Assembly: GCA_020636405.1 (NCBI GenBank)
Contig: JACJXW010000004.1
Location: 3,770,001-3,834,000, forward strand
DNA: 64,000 bases
Direction: 5' to 3'
Source of the DNA: Lewinellaceae bacterium
GTDB taxonomy: Bacteria; Bacteroidota; Bacteroidia; Chitinophagales; Saprospiraceae
Shown: positions 42,132 to 51,402 of the stretch, in pieces
How positions within the stretch are numbered: the stretch's first letter is position 1
Layout of the letters: each line of letters starts with the position of its first letter
The notes under the pieces: model-generated
Told to the model about the DNA's origin: nothing
The model's database searches: none
Seen by the model: the letters and a program-made list of their open reading frames with translations, nothing else
Translations under genes and position numbers: made by a program

Positions 42132-42566
42132 TTATCGTTTCAGAAAAGCCGGGCGCCGGTGCAATTCATTCGCCAGGTCCTGTACCGTTGTACTCTGCAG
42201 CATTTCCTTTAACTCATCCCGAATGGCTTTGAATTGAAAGTGTAACGGACAAGGTTTCGATGCATTGCATTCCTTCAACCCCAGGCCACATCCTCTGTAT
42301 ACCTTATCGCCATCAATAGCCTTTACAATATGGCTCAGCCGGATCCTGGCGAGCCGCTCTTCGGATATTTCATAACCGCCGGACGGCCCTTTGTAAGAGA
42401 TTATGATCTCGTTCCTGGCCAGCAATTGCAGGATCTTGGCGGTAAACGCCATGGGTGAATCAATCGCTTTGGCAATTTCCGCCAGGCTGGCCCGCTCGCC
42501 CTTTTCCGCCTGCCGGGCAAGGTAGACACTTGCTCTGATCCCATATTCACATGCCTTTGAGAACAT
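42132..42566 (-). CDS. Rrf2-family NO-sensing regulator, NsrR-like (copy 2)
   Basis: 144 residues from ATG 42566 (MFSKACEYGIRAS); the longer open frame reads through the promoter and operator and is rejected. It is very similar to copy 1 at 19934, sharing VVKAIDG or IVKAIDG, VYRGCGLGLK and a CNASKPCPLH cysteine region with spacing C-x6-C-x5-C. It leads the operon of haemoglobin and hemerythrin and has a partly symmetric site in its promoter. The two copies probably recognise the same DNA and could cross-regulate. Confidence 0.88.
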   Translation of the reverse strand: MFSKACEYGIRASVYLARQAEKGERASLAEIAKAIDSPMAFTAKILQLLARNEIIISYKGPSGGYEISEERLARIRLSHIVKAIDGDKVYRGCGLGLKECNASKPCPLHFQFKAIRDELKEMLQSTTVQDLANELHRRPAFLKR

Positions 42567-42583
42567 GGCTGTTTTTTTTACCA

Positions 42584-42622
42584 CAAATATAAGGAGAAAA
42601 CAATTTCGGACAAACTTATCCG
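42584..42622 (-). promoter_or_regulatory. Promoter and variant operator of the second NsrR-like gene
   Basis: Minus strand TTTG (42611-42614), 19 bases, TATATTTG (42584-42591). CGGACAAACTTATCCG (42607-42622), a variant of the palindrome with two mismatched pairs, covers the -33 box just as at 20402. A weaker site on the regulator gene and a perfect site on the globin gene may set different thresholds. Confidence 0.75.
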
Positions 42623-42751
42623 AGAAAAAATTTGTCTGTTTTCCCAAGAATATGATTTAGATCATAACAATTCGGCCTTCATTGATTTACTTTTGGAGGT
42701 AAAGGAGCTTTACCTCCTCCGTTTAAAAAAATCTGAATTAAAAATAAAAAA

Positions 42752-43153
42752 ATGCATCCTAAAATTATTTTACCATCCCTTCTAATCTTGTTTTTTTTCA
42801 GTTGCAGCAATAACTCCAAAAAAGGAGAAATTGAATTGAACAATGGAGAAAAATGGAAAATAAACGCCGAGATGATACCGCCGCTAGAAGCTTCTGAAAA
42901 ACTCATTTCGGACTTCGCAGCCGGAGACAAAGAAGACTACAGATCACTAGTTGTACAACTGAAGGAAAATAACCAATTGCTCATTTCAAGCTGCACCATG
43001 AAAGGGAAAAGCCATGATGAATTACACAAATGGTTACATCCATATATGGTGTTACTGGATGAACTTGAAAATGTTGAAACCGAAAAGGAGTCGATCGAGT
43101 TATTTGAGAAAATAGAGCAGTCGTTTGAAACCTTTAACCAATATTTTCAATAA
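42752..43153 (+). CDS. Small lipoprotein of unknown function
   Basis: 133 residues with lipobox FFFSCSNN. The mature part is acidic and helical (EKWKINAEMIPPLEASEKLI, CTMKGKSHDELHKWLHPYM). The pattern around CTMKGKSHDELHKWL, with its Cys, Met and His residues, is conserved in Bacteroidota lipoproteins of unknown role and might bind a metal. It is divergent from the NsrR-like gene and could share its control region. Confidence 0.65.
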   Translation: MHPKIILPSLLILFFFSCSNNSKKGEIELNNGEKWKINAEMIPPLEASEKLISDFAAGDKEDYRSLVVQLKENNQLLISSCTMKGKSHDELHKWLHPYMVLLDELENVETEKESIELFEKIEQSFETFNQYFQ

Positions 43154-43186
43154 AAGTAGCAGCCGGATATGTACTGAATTGAATAG

Positions 43187-44242
43187 TCACAATAATTTTT
43201 CTATATCAGCCTTTCGCTCCAATAATTTTTTGGCTAAATCCAATTGTGCTTTCGCCCTTTGAAAGTTCTGCTCTTCGAACGATATTTTATAATAAACATC
43301 GCCGGACAAGTAATCCGTCAAAAACCTTATTCCCATGATATAAGCCATCAAAGCACCTGAAAGGGGTAGATATTGAATTTCAATGGGGGTCAAAATGTCT
43401 CCGGCACCTTCTAAATATCCATTGATAAATGCTGCTGTCCTTTTTATGTCAACCTGGATTTTACTTAGATCGGGTTCATCTTCCCTGGCGACACTTGCCG
43501 TTGTTCTGATACCGTCTCCAAAGTCAAAATGTACATAACCAGGCATTACCGTATCCAGGTCAATCACAACTCCTCCGCCCCCGTTGCAGTGGAGTAAAAC
43601 ATTGTTGAACTTGGTGTCATTATGTGTAACCCGAAGTGGGATTTTCCCGTTTTTTCCGGCCTTTTGAATGGCGCTCATTTCTTCAGCTAATTTCCATGCA
43701 TATTGAATTTCAAAAGCAGCCTTAGCCGCCCTTTTAAAGCTGTCCTGTTCAACCGCTTTACGAAAAATATTCAACCGGGAAATAACATTGTGAAAATCAG
43801 GGATCGTCAGGTGCAGGCTGTCGGTTGGAAAATCAGATAAATGGTGGAGGAAATTTCCAAAGGCCTTAGCCCCTTCATAAATTTGTTCGGTGTTCTTTGC
43901 CACCTCAAAAGAGGTCAGGCTATTAATAAAAGTAAACATTCTCCAATACTCTCCCTTCGGGTTCCTGAAGTATATCCCTCCTTCAACGAGCGGGATTAGA
44001 GCGAGCATTTTATAATTGTCATCCTTCCCGGTCAAGTGGGCCACCACCCGTTGGATATTATCCATCATTGACGGGACATCAGTAAAAACCTCATGATTGA
44101 TCTGCTGTAATAAATAATCCGGGCATTGGGGGTCTTCATTGTAAACCCGGTAAGTGCGGTTAATATGTCCACCTCCAAAAGAGGCGATTTTTTTAACCTG
44201 CCCTTTTGCTTGAAATTGATCGACTATACTTTTGAAGTTCAT
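43187..44242 (-). CDS. APH-family sugar kinase, N-acetylhexosamine 1-kinase-like
   Basis: 351 residues with the aminoglycoside phosphotransferase fold. Catalytic-loop motif RVTHNDTKFNNVLLH and metal-binding motif VIDLDTVMPGYVHFDFGDGIR closely resemble NahK of bifidobacteria, which makes GlcNAc-1-P and GalNAc-1-P. It is the last gene of the sialoglycan operon (66 bases after the GH109 gene), so phosphorylation of GlcNAc or GalNAc released by the upstream enzymes is likely. In known Bacteroides sialic acid pathways a ROK hexokinase does the kinase step, so this would be a variant. Substrate choice is inference. Confidence 0.78.
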   Translation of the reverse strand: MNFKSIVDQFQAKGQVKKIASFGGGHINRTYRVYNEDPQCPDYLLQQINHEVFTDVPSMMDNIQRVVAHLTGKDDNYKMLALIPLVEGGIYFRNPKGEYWRMFTFINSLTSFEVAKNTEQIYEGAKAFGNFLHHLSDFPTDSLHLTIPDFHNVISRLNIFRKAVEQDSFKRAAKAAFEIQYAWKLAEEMSAIQKAGKNGKIPLRVTHNDTKFNNVLLHCNGGGGVVIDLDTVMPGYVHFDFGDGIRTTASVAREDEPDLSKIQVDIKRTAAFINGYLEGAGDILTPIEIQYLPLSGALMAYIMGIRFLTDYLSGDVYYKISFEEQNFQRAKAQLDLAKKLLERKADIEKLL

Positions 44243-44308
44243 TTTTTCAACTGGCCTCCAGGATTGCGATAGTTATTTTCCTTAGTCTATTCAATTTAGC
44301 CTGCCAGG

Positions 44309-45697
44309 TTAAATCTCCCAAAGCATCCTCAAATCTCTTTTTTTCATCCAATCCCCTCTTGTGAAATCAGGAAACACAACTGGCGAATTGCCCAACTGAA
44401 TTGAAATTTCCGAAAGCGGAAAAACCACTGACCATGCCGCCCCGTCATAAACATCCATATCGAGCGGAAGCCCTTTGTTAAAACAAGTGATAAGCCGATA
44501 GATCATTAAAAAGTCCATACCACCATGGCCGCCATGCTCTTTAATGGTATCTTCCATTTTTTTCCATACTACACTCCTGTACCGCTCCCGGTATTCAGCA
44601 TATTCTTTTTCCGGGAGGAAATGGTGGCTTTCCTTTCCCAAAACAGACAGGCGGCTTGGATACCCTTCGTGGTAGGCCTTGGCGCCCGCCAAAGCATTCT
44701 TGCGATTATAAGGACGAGGGGTAATAACATCATGCTGAAGAAGGATGGTTCGTCCTTTAGCCGTTTTAATCAGCGTATTGTTCATATCGCCGTGTTTGTA
44801 TCCCGATGTGCCAGCCATTTCGTGGCTGTCCGGCAATTTGGCGGCCAGCAAGTCCATGCCCATTTGTCGGGAACTCATAGAAACCATAGTGTCAAATTTA
44901 TCACCCCTTTGTATATCCATATATTGGGCAACAGGCCCCAACCCGTGAGTGGGATATAGATTTCCATCCCTGCTGAGGTGGTGTTTGCTTCGCCAGTTTT
45001 TATAATAAGCTTTAAAAAAATAGTCTCTTAGATCATGGATGTAGGCCGCTTCGCCATAAGTGAGTTCTCCGAACACCCCCTGCTGTACCATACTTAGCAC
45101 CCAAAGTTCTTCATCCCCATAACATACATTTTCCAGCATCATGCAATTGCGTTGGGTTTCTTCCGCAGTATTGACCAAAGCCCAACAATCTTCCACGGAA
45201 AGTGCGGCAGGAACTTCAACTGCAACATGCTTCTCTTTTTGCATGGCATAAAGGCTCATGGGCACATGATACTCCCAAGGGGTAAAAATCAATATCAGGT
45301 CCAGGTCGTCCCGGCCGGCCAATTTTTTCCATTCGTTTTCCCCGCCAGCATAAGAAGCTGGCTTATCGGTTCCAAATTCAGCCAGCGCCTGTTCCGTTTT
45401 TTCTTTTCTGATATCACAGACGGCTACTATTTTTGCATTGTCCGGAGTCATGGCTTTCACCTGCTTCATCATACTGAAGCCCCGGTTACCCAAACCGATT
45501 ATCCCAATCCTTACTTGTGAAATAGGCTCTGCCCGAAGCCCCATAACCGATTGCCCGATACGAGGCCTGGACTCAAAGGAACCAAGGTACTCATGTATCC
45601 CTTCTTTTCCTCTTTTAGCAAAATTATAGCTCGGTACAGCAAATGCCATTCCGCCTATTATTCCTTTTTTCAAAAATTCTCTTCTTTTGTTTTTCAT
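44309..45697 (-). CDS. GH109 family alpha-N-acetylgalactosaminidase (Gfo/Idh/MocA fold)
   Basis: 462 residues with a twin-arginine export signal (KNKRREFLKKGIIGGMAF), fitting a protein that folds with NAD before export. The dinucleotide site is RIGIIGLGNRGFS. The GH109 signature is present: MMLENVCYGDEELWVLSMV, GEAAYIHDLRDYFF and DGNLYPTHGLGPVAQYM. GH109 enzymes remove terminal alpha-GalNAc from blood group A and mucin O-glycans by an NAD-dependent mechanism. It is in the operon between the broken GH20 and the kinase gene. Family placement is good; exact linkage is inferred. Confidence 0.85.
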   Translation of the reverse strand: MKNKRREFLKKGIIGGMAFAVPSYNFAKRGKEGIHEYLGSFESRPRIGQSVMGLRAEPISQVRIGIIGLGNRGFSMMKQVKAMTPDNAKIVAVCDIRKEKTEQALAEFGTDKPASYAGGENEWKKLAGRDDLDLILIFTPWEYHVPMSLYAMQKEKHVAVEVPAALSVEDCWALVNTAEETQRNCMMLENVCYGDEELWVLSMVQQGVFGELTYGEAAYIHDLRDYFFKAYYKNWRSKHHLSRDGNLYPTHGLGPVAQYMDIQRGDKFDTMVSMSSRQMGMDLLAAKLPDSHEMAGTSGYKHGDMNNTLIKTAKGRTILLQHDVITPRPYNRKNALAGAKAYHEGYPSRLSVLGKESHHFLPEKEYAEYRERYRSVVWKKMEDTIKEHGGHGGMDFLMIYRLITCFNKGLPLDMDVYDGAAWSVVFPLSEISIQLGNSPVVFPDFTRGDWMKKRDLRMLWEI

Positions 45698-45726
45698 AAT
45701 AGCCCTTGTTTTTTACCACGAAAATT

Positions 45727-48062
45727 CTATTCTACTATCACCTCATCAATAAAAACCCAGGCCTTCTCTTCCGGCCGGCCAGGGCGGCGCCCGATATTTT
45801 CTCCGACTATCTTCACGAACCTTGCCTTTTGAGAAGGAAATTGTTTCTCATAGGCTTTTATCCCGTTGGCATCCTGGTTGGCCGCTCCAAATGAGGCTAC
45901 GGTTGTAAAATGCGCCCCATCCTCCGAAACCGCAAACTCCACCCGGCGGGGAAGATAGATCCATGAGGCCGGATTGTGCAAAAAATGGGTTCGAATACTT
46001 GAAATGGCCTGAGGTTTGCCGAGATCAATCACGATTTCCAGGTTTTTTTCCTGGAACCCCTGCCACCTGCCGTCCAGGAAATCCTTCGTCCCCCAAAGGC
46101 CGTTGGCTAAGCCGCTATCCCCTCCTGCGGCGTACTGCGGGCTGTACGTATTTATATATCTTACTTTTTTCCCTGTCGCTTTATTCAGGTAATATTCCAC
46201 AGAGGAAACCTGGCCAAACCGCTTGCCGTTCCTGAAAGTAGCTGCTTTGATCACTGTTTTGTTCTCAAGGACAACCGGGCCTTTGTACAAAGGAGACCTT
46301 TCATCGGGAGGGCTGCCGTCGAGGGTATACCTGATGGCGTGCCTTCCAAGTTCATTTTTTATCACTGCTTTCAGGCCGTCGGCTGTAGTGTCCCTTACAA
46401 TATTGATGTTGGCCTGATAAGCGCTTTTGGCATAATTAATGCCTGCTGCCTCCAGCCGGGCGAGGTGATGCTCCATGCGGCCCAGGAAATGCTCCCAGGA
46501 TAAACGCTCTTTAGGCGTCCAGATGGTTTCCGACAAGGCCAGCAGGCGGGGGAAAAGCATGTATTCCGCCTGGGGCCCCGTTTGTATATGCTCTGTCCAC
46601 AGGCACCCATGGCCGCCCAGGACGTGGTGGCGCTTATCCGCTCCGACCTCCTGAGGCGCCGGGTCAAATCGGTAAACTTGCGAAAGCAGAAGCCTGGAAT
46701 AGGCATCCGGTTCCAGTTCCGGATCGCCCTGGTAAAGGTCGAAATAGGCGTACGAGTTAGGGGCCATGATGACATCGTGACCCATATTAGCAGCGTGAAT
46801 GCCGCCTTCCATTCCCCGCCAGGACATGACTACGGTGTTCTCTGCCAGCCCTCCTTCCATTACCTCATCCCAGCCGATAGCTCTCTTTCCTTTGCTATTA
46901 ATGTAGGCCGCCATTTTTTTTATGAAATAACTTTGCAATTCTTTTTCATCTTTCAGGCCTTCCTTTTTTATCAACTGCTGGCAGCGGCCGCAATTTTTCC
47001 AGGCTTGTTTATCCACTTCGTCGCCGCCGAGGTGGATATATTCGAAAGGAAACAATACGGCAACTATGTTTGCTCATTTGCAGCGCAAAAAACATCTTTT
47101 CCCTTCAGGCCGTCGACAACGATGTTGTTGTTTTCACAGGCCAGCTCCGGATAAGCCACCAAAGCGGCATAGGAATGCCCCGGCATTTCGATCTCGGGAA
47201 TGACCTCAATGAAATGCTCCTTTGCATATTCTATTACTTCCCGGATATCTGCCTTGGAATAATATCCTCCATATGCAGGGCGGCCGTCCCGGGGTTTTCC
47301 TATTTCGGTGGCCTCCCAGTTCCAGGACTGGTGGCGCTTGTCCACCCTCCAGGATCCTGTGGCAATGAGGTTGGGGTACTGCTCTGTTTCTATCCTCCAC
47401 CCTGCGCCATCAGTAAGGTGCCAGTGAAATTTATTGAACTTGTACCTGGCCAGGTGACGGATGTATTTTTTAATGAACGCTTTCGGAAAAAAATGGCGGC
47501 TCACATCCAGGTGCATTCCCCGCCATGCAAACCGGGGCCAGTCAGAAATACGGGCGGCAGGCATCCGCCACCGGACACCAGACGGAGGTGTAACAGCTTC
47601 CACCTCCTGTGGCAGCATCTGGCGTAAGGTTTGAATCCCGTAAAATAAGCCTTCGGGGCTCCTGGCCTCGAGCAACACCTTCTCCTCACTTACTTCGAGC
47701 TGGTAACCTTCTTCATGTTCAACAGCATTGGAAATTTTAAAAACGATGGTGTTGGAGGGTGGCGAGACGCTCTTCCCATCCTTTATTGGAAGGGAGATCC
47801 TGCTTGCTGTTTGAAAAATATCTCTGAAATATTCGGCTACTCTTACTACTTGAGCATCGTTGCCGCCAACCGCAATCTGAGTGTTTTTATTGAACTTAAA
47901 ATAACCGTTGCCCTTTTCCAGATAGGCGGGCCGGGGGATGATATGGATCTCTCCGGATCCAGCATTTCCCAATTTTTCCTGGCCCTTGGATTCAGTAATA
48001 AAGCTCATATTACAGAACACCAGGCACAAAGCAGGAAGGAAAAGATATTTGATCTTTATCAC
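45727..48062 (-). pseudogene. GH20 beta-N-acetylhexosaminidase, broken by an internal deletion
   Basis: The first frame (47064-48062, 332 residues) has a lipobox-like or signal N terminus, the GH20b domain and the start of the barrel (FNKFHWHLTDGAGWRIE). It stops just after DVFCAANEQT at 47064. The second frame picks up at LFPFEYIHLGGDEVDK and runs 442 residues with a C-terminal FN3-like and F5/8-type carbohydrate-binding domain (RRVEFAVSEDGAHFTTVASF). Intact GH20 enzymes have about 14 residues between NEQT and LFPFEY; only 14 bases remain here, so about 28 bases are missing and the frame is lost. The catalytic Asp-Glu lies after the break. Probably inactive. Confidence 0.85.
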
Positions 48063-48087
48063 AATTTATTTTTTTAGGAAATGATTC

Positions 48088-51000
48088 TTATTGATACCCC
48101 ATCGCTCTCAGCTCCGCCTCCAGGCTGCCGGTATTTTTCACCGGGCGCAGCCAGAAAGAATAGGAATATGGCTGATAAGGCAGTTTGTACTTTGACATGG
48201 GGTGTGCCCCCCAGCTGTCATCGCCGCCCAGGCCCATTTGTTTCCAGTCGATATTGAGTGTGGTAAGCTGCCGTTCTTTCAGTTCTCCGTGGTGCGTTTG
48301 CCCTTTCTCCTGCCCGGGGTCGAGGTCTTCGGCCTTGTAGTGCCATGCACTCATGCTCAGAGGTTGCGCTCCAGTGATCAACAACCCCATGCCGTCCTTG
48401 CGGCTAAGGCACATCCAGCGCACGCCGGTTTTGTTGCCGGTTTCCTGCGGCCGGATGTAAGGGTGGAACTGCGCCAACACCGAGCCGCTATACCGCCCGA
48501 TAAAGGCGCTTGTTTTTCTGTCCTCATACGATTCGTGCGGCCCTCGGCCATACCATTCCATCAGGTTGAACCCGGAGGGCAGTTCCATGCTCATCCCGAA
48601 TTTAGGAAGCATGGGATAATCGCCGTAGTAGGTGTCCAGCGACTGCTCCACCTTCACCAGGCCGTCCGGATAAATGATGAAAGTATTATCTACCCGGGCA
48701 TTATTGGAAAGGCAAGGGCGTTGAACAGCCAGCCGGATGGCCCCTAAAGCGGTTCTTTCCGAAGTCACTACAGGCCGGGCAGTACAAGGGTTCTTCCAGG
48801 CCTTCAACTTCTCAGGAAACGAGGCGCCAAAATCGTTGTCGGTAGGCGGCCGCCAAAAGTTGGGCAGCAGAGGCTTTTGCACATACTCGGCGCCTTCAAA
48901 TAGAAAGGAGGTGATGCTGCCCAGGTTTTTGTCAAAAACAATGGAGAAGTTTTTGCCAGAAATATTGATGTGCTCAGCTGTTTCGGTCATCTCCAGGCCA
49001 GTGGAAGCCCTGCTTTGGGGTTCTGGAAGAACGGCGGGCGCCGCCAGGACAAATTGTTCGGAAGCCAGAGTAAATCCTTCCGGAACGTCCTTATCGGCTT
49101 TTTTCGTTTTGTAGAATACGGACAGCAAATACTCCACCCCCGGTTGCTTATTCAGGATATAGCCCAGGCTCAGCGCCCGGGTTTCGCCGGGCGCAACAGC
49201 CAGGCCTTCCTTCCTGCCTTTTTCTACCACCTTCCCGTTTGCTGTGACCTCCCAATCCAGATAAAGGTGTTCCAGCGAAATGAAGCTGTAGCGGTTGGTA
49301 ATGGCGAGTTGCCCGGTAGCCGGATCTGCCAGCTCGGTATGAGCATTTTGGTGCACCTTTTTAATTTCCCAGTAGTGCGGGTTTGGGAGGCGATCAGGTT
49401 GAACAACGCCATTACACAAAAAGTTGTTGTCGCTGGGCACATCCTCCCCACCGTAGTCGCCCCCGTAAGCATAAATAGTATCCCCGGCTGCCGTCACCTT
49501 GAGCAGGCCCTGGTCCACCCAGTCCCAGATAAAGCCGCCCTGCATACTTGGGTAGGCGTAAAATTCATCCCAGTATTCCTGGAAATTCCCGACGCTGTTA
49601 CCCATAGCGTGCGCGTACTCGCACAGGATCAGCGGGCGGGTGGGTTCATTTCCGGCAATGGCTTGCAGGGCCTTAACCGGCGGGTACATCGGGCATATTA
49701 CATCCGAATTCCATTCAAAATAAGTGGATTGGCCCCAGCCGGTTGAAGCTCTCTCGTATTGGACAGGCCTGGTGCCGTCCCGTTCTTTCATACGACCGTA
49801 GCAGGCGTAGAAATTGACGCCGTTGCCGGCTTCATTGCCCATTGACCAACCCACGATGCAGGCGTGGTTCTTGTCCCGTTCCACCATTCCCATCACGCGG
49901 GCAAGGTGAGCCTGTTTCCAATCCGGCTTGTTGGCCAGGGTGCGGTGGAGGGCATATCCCATACCATGCGACTCAATATTAGCCTCGTCGATCACATACA
50001 GCCCGTATTCATCACAGAGCCGGTACCACAGTGGGTCATTAGGGTAATGCGAAGTACGCACTGCATTGATGTTAGCCTGTTTCATGAGTTCAATATCCCT
50101 GATCATGCTTTCTCTGGAGATCACATGCCCGGCGACGGGGTCGTGTTCATGGCGGTTAACGCCTTTGAAATAAACCGCTTTCCCATTGACTAACAACTGG
50201 CCGTCCCTGATCTCAACTTTACGAAAACCCACTTTGTGGGAGATAACTTCCACAACGCTGTTTTCCTCATCCCGAAGCGTCAGCAACAGGCTGTACAGGT
50301 AGGGCGTTTCCGCCGACCACTGCCTGGGGCTGGAAATGTCCTGTTTGAAGAATAGGCGGTTCTTTTCATCCAAAGCCAGGGGTATCTGCTGCGTCAACAA
50401 GGCCCGGCCTTCCGCATCCTGCAACCGGGCCTCTATGCTGTACCCGGACAAGCCGGCCCTGGTTTCCCTGAAATCCCTGAAAGAAAGCTCCATATCCAGG
50501 ATACCGTCCAGATATGATTCATCCAGGCCCGCTTTTACAAAGTAATCATACAGGTACACTTTGGGGAGGGCGTAGAGATATATATCCCTCTCGATTCCGC
50601 TGATGCGCCAGAAGTCCTGGCACTCGAGGTAGCTGCCGTCGCTCCAGCGGTACACTTCAAGGGCAACGAGGTTTTTTCCCGGCCGGACATAAGGCGTGAT
50701 ATCAAATTCGGCAGGCAATTTACTATCCTGGCTGTAGCCCACCCTTTGGCCGTTCACCCAAATGTAAAAGGCGGATTTGACGGCGCCCAGGTGAATGATG
50801 ACCTGTCGTTGCATCCATTCTTCATCCAATTCAAACCATTTCCGATAGGAGCCTACCGGATTCTGATCGTCCGGAATATATGGGGGGCGGGGATGCCGGG
50901 GCCCGAACTCATAAGGATGGTTGACATAAATGGGAATGCCATAGCCGTTGACTTCCCAGTTGGCGGGAACCGGAAAATCATCCCAATTCTCATCATCAAA

Positions 51001-51288
51001 CGACCTTTCCTGAAAGCCAGCCGGCCTATCCTGCGGCCTGCTTACCCAGTGAAACTTCCAGAGGCCATTCAGGGATTGGAACCATTGGGATCGGCTGCGG
51101 CCGTTTTCCAGGGCCAGCCTCTCATTTTCGTAAGGAAAAGCATCGGCATGTGCCGGCATTTTATTGATCTCGAAAACAGCGGGGTTTTCCCAGTCAGGGA
51201 TATCACTTTGACCTTGCACAGTACAATTGACAGTAATAAACAAGGCAATAAGAAAACCCGCCTTTTTTATTGATGAATGAATATGCAT
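48088..51288 (-). CDS. GH2 beta-galactosidase, exported
   Basis: 1066 residues with a signal peptide (AGFLIALFITVNCTVQGQ, possibly a lipobox). LacZ layout: sugar-binding domain, immunoglobulin-like domain, TIM barrel (KGVNRHEHDPVAGHV from about 375), a second immunoglobulin-like domain, and a small C-terminal beta-galactosidase domain. The acid/base Glu 485 is in GWSMGNEAGNG and the nucleophile Glu 557 in LILCEYAHAMGN. It would release galactose from mucin or milk-type glycans after desialylation. It lies 25 bases upstream of the broken GH20 in the operon. Confidence 0.93.
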   Translation of the reverse strand: MHIHSSIKKAGFLIALFITVNCTVQGQSDIPDWENPAVFEINKMPAHADAFPYENERLALENGRSRSQWFQSLNGLWKFHWVSRPQDRPAGFQERSFDDENWDDFPVPANWEVNGYGIPIYVNHPYEFGPRHPRPPYIPDDQNPVGSYRKWFELDEEWMQRQVIIHLGAVKSAFYIWVNGQRVGYSQDSKLPAEFDITPYVRPGKNLVALEVYRWSDGSYLECQDFWRISGIERDIYLYALPKVYLYDYFVKAGLDESYLDGILDMELSFRDFRETRAGLSGYSIEARLQDAEGRALLTQQIPLALDEKNRLFFKQDISSPRQWSAETPYLYSLLLTLRDEENSVVEVISHKVGFRKVEIRDGQLLVNGKAVYFKGVNRHEHDPVAGHVISRESMIRDIELMKQANINAVRTSHYPNDPLWYRLCDEYGLYVIDEANIESHGMGYALHRTLANKPDWKQAHLARVMGMVERDKNHACIVGWSMGNEAGNGVNFYACYGRMKERDGTRPVQYERASTGWGQSTYFEWNSDVICPMYPPVKALQAIAGNEPTRPLILCEYAHAMGNSVGNFQEYWDEFYAYPSMQGGFIWDWVDQGLLKVTAAGDTIYAYGGDYGGEDVPSDNNFLCNGVVQPDRLPNPHYWEIKKVHQNAHTELADPATGQLAITNRYSFISLEHLYLDWEVTANGKVVEKGRKEGLAVAPGETRALSLGYILNKQPGVEYLLSVFYKTKKADKDVPEGFTLASEQFVLAAPAVLPEPQSRASTGLEMTETAEHINISGKNFSIVFDKNLGSITSFLFEGAEYVQKPLLPNFWRPPTDNDFGASFPEKLKAWKNPCTARPVVTSERTALGAIRLAVQRPCLSNNARVDNTFIIYPDGLVKVEQSLDTYYGDYPMLPKFGMSMELPSGFNLMEWYGRGPHESYEDRKTSAFIGRYSGSVLAQFHPYIRPQETGNKTGVRWMCLSRKDGMGLLITGAQPLSMSAWHYKAEDLDPGQEKGQTHHGELKERQLTTLNIDWKQMGLGGDDSWGAHPMSKYKLPYQPYSYSFWLRPVKNTGSLEAELRAMGYQ

Positions 51289-51304
51289 AGTACCCGTTTA
51301 ATTT

Positions 51305-51400
51305 GAGTTTTGCAGATTGTAACTGATTGCGAAGCCGTTCGGAGAGGATTTACGTCTTCGGCGCCAATAAATTTGGCGCATCGAGGCATAACTTAGCCCG
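51305..51400. repeat. Short copy of the dispersed intergenic repeat
   Basis: GATTGTAACTGATTGCGAAG (51315-51334), TTCGGAGA and the palindrome GCGCCAATAAATTTGGCGC (51361-51379) match, in order, the longer copy at 21220-21373. It fills the 114-base gap between the GH2 and GH33 genes, the widest gap of the operon, and may affect mRNA processing there. Confidence 0.6.
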
Positions 51401-51402
51401 AA

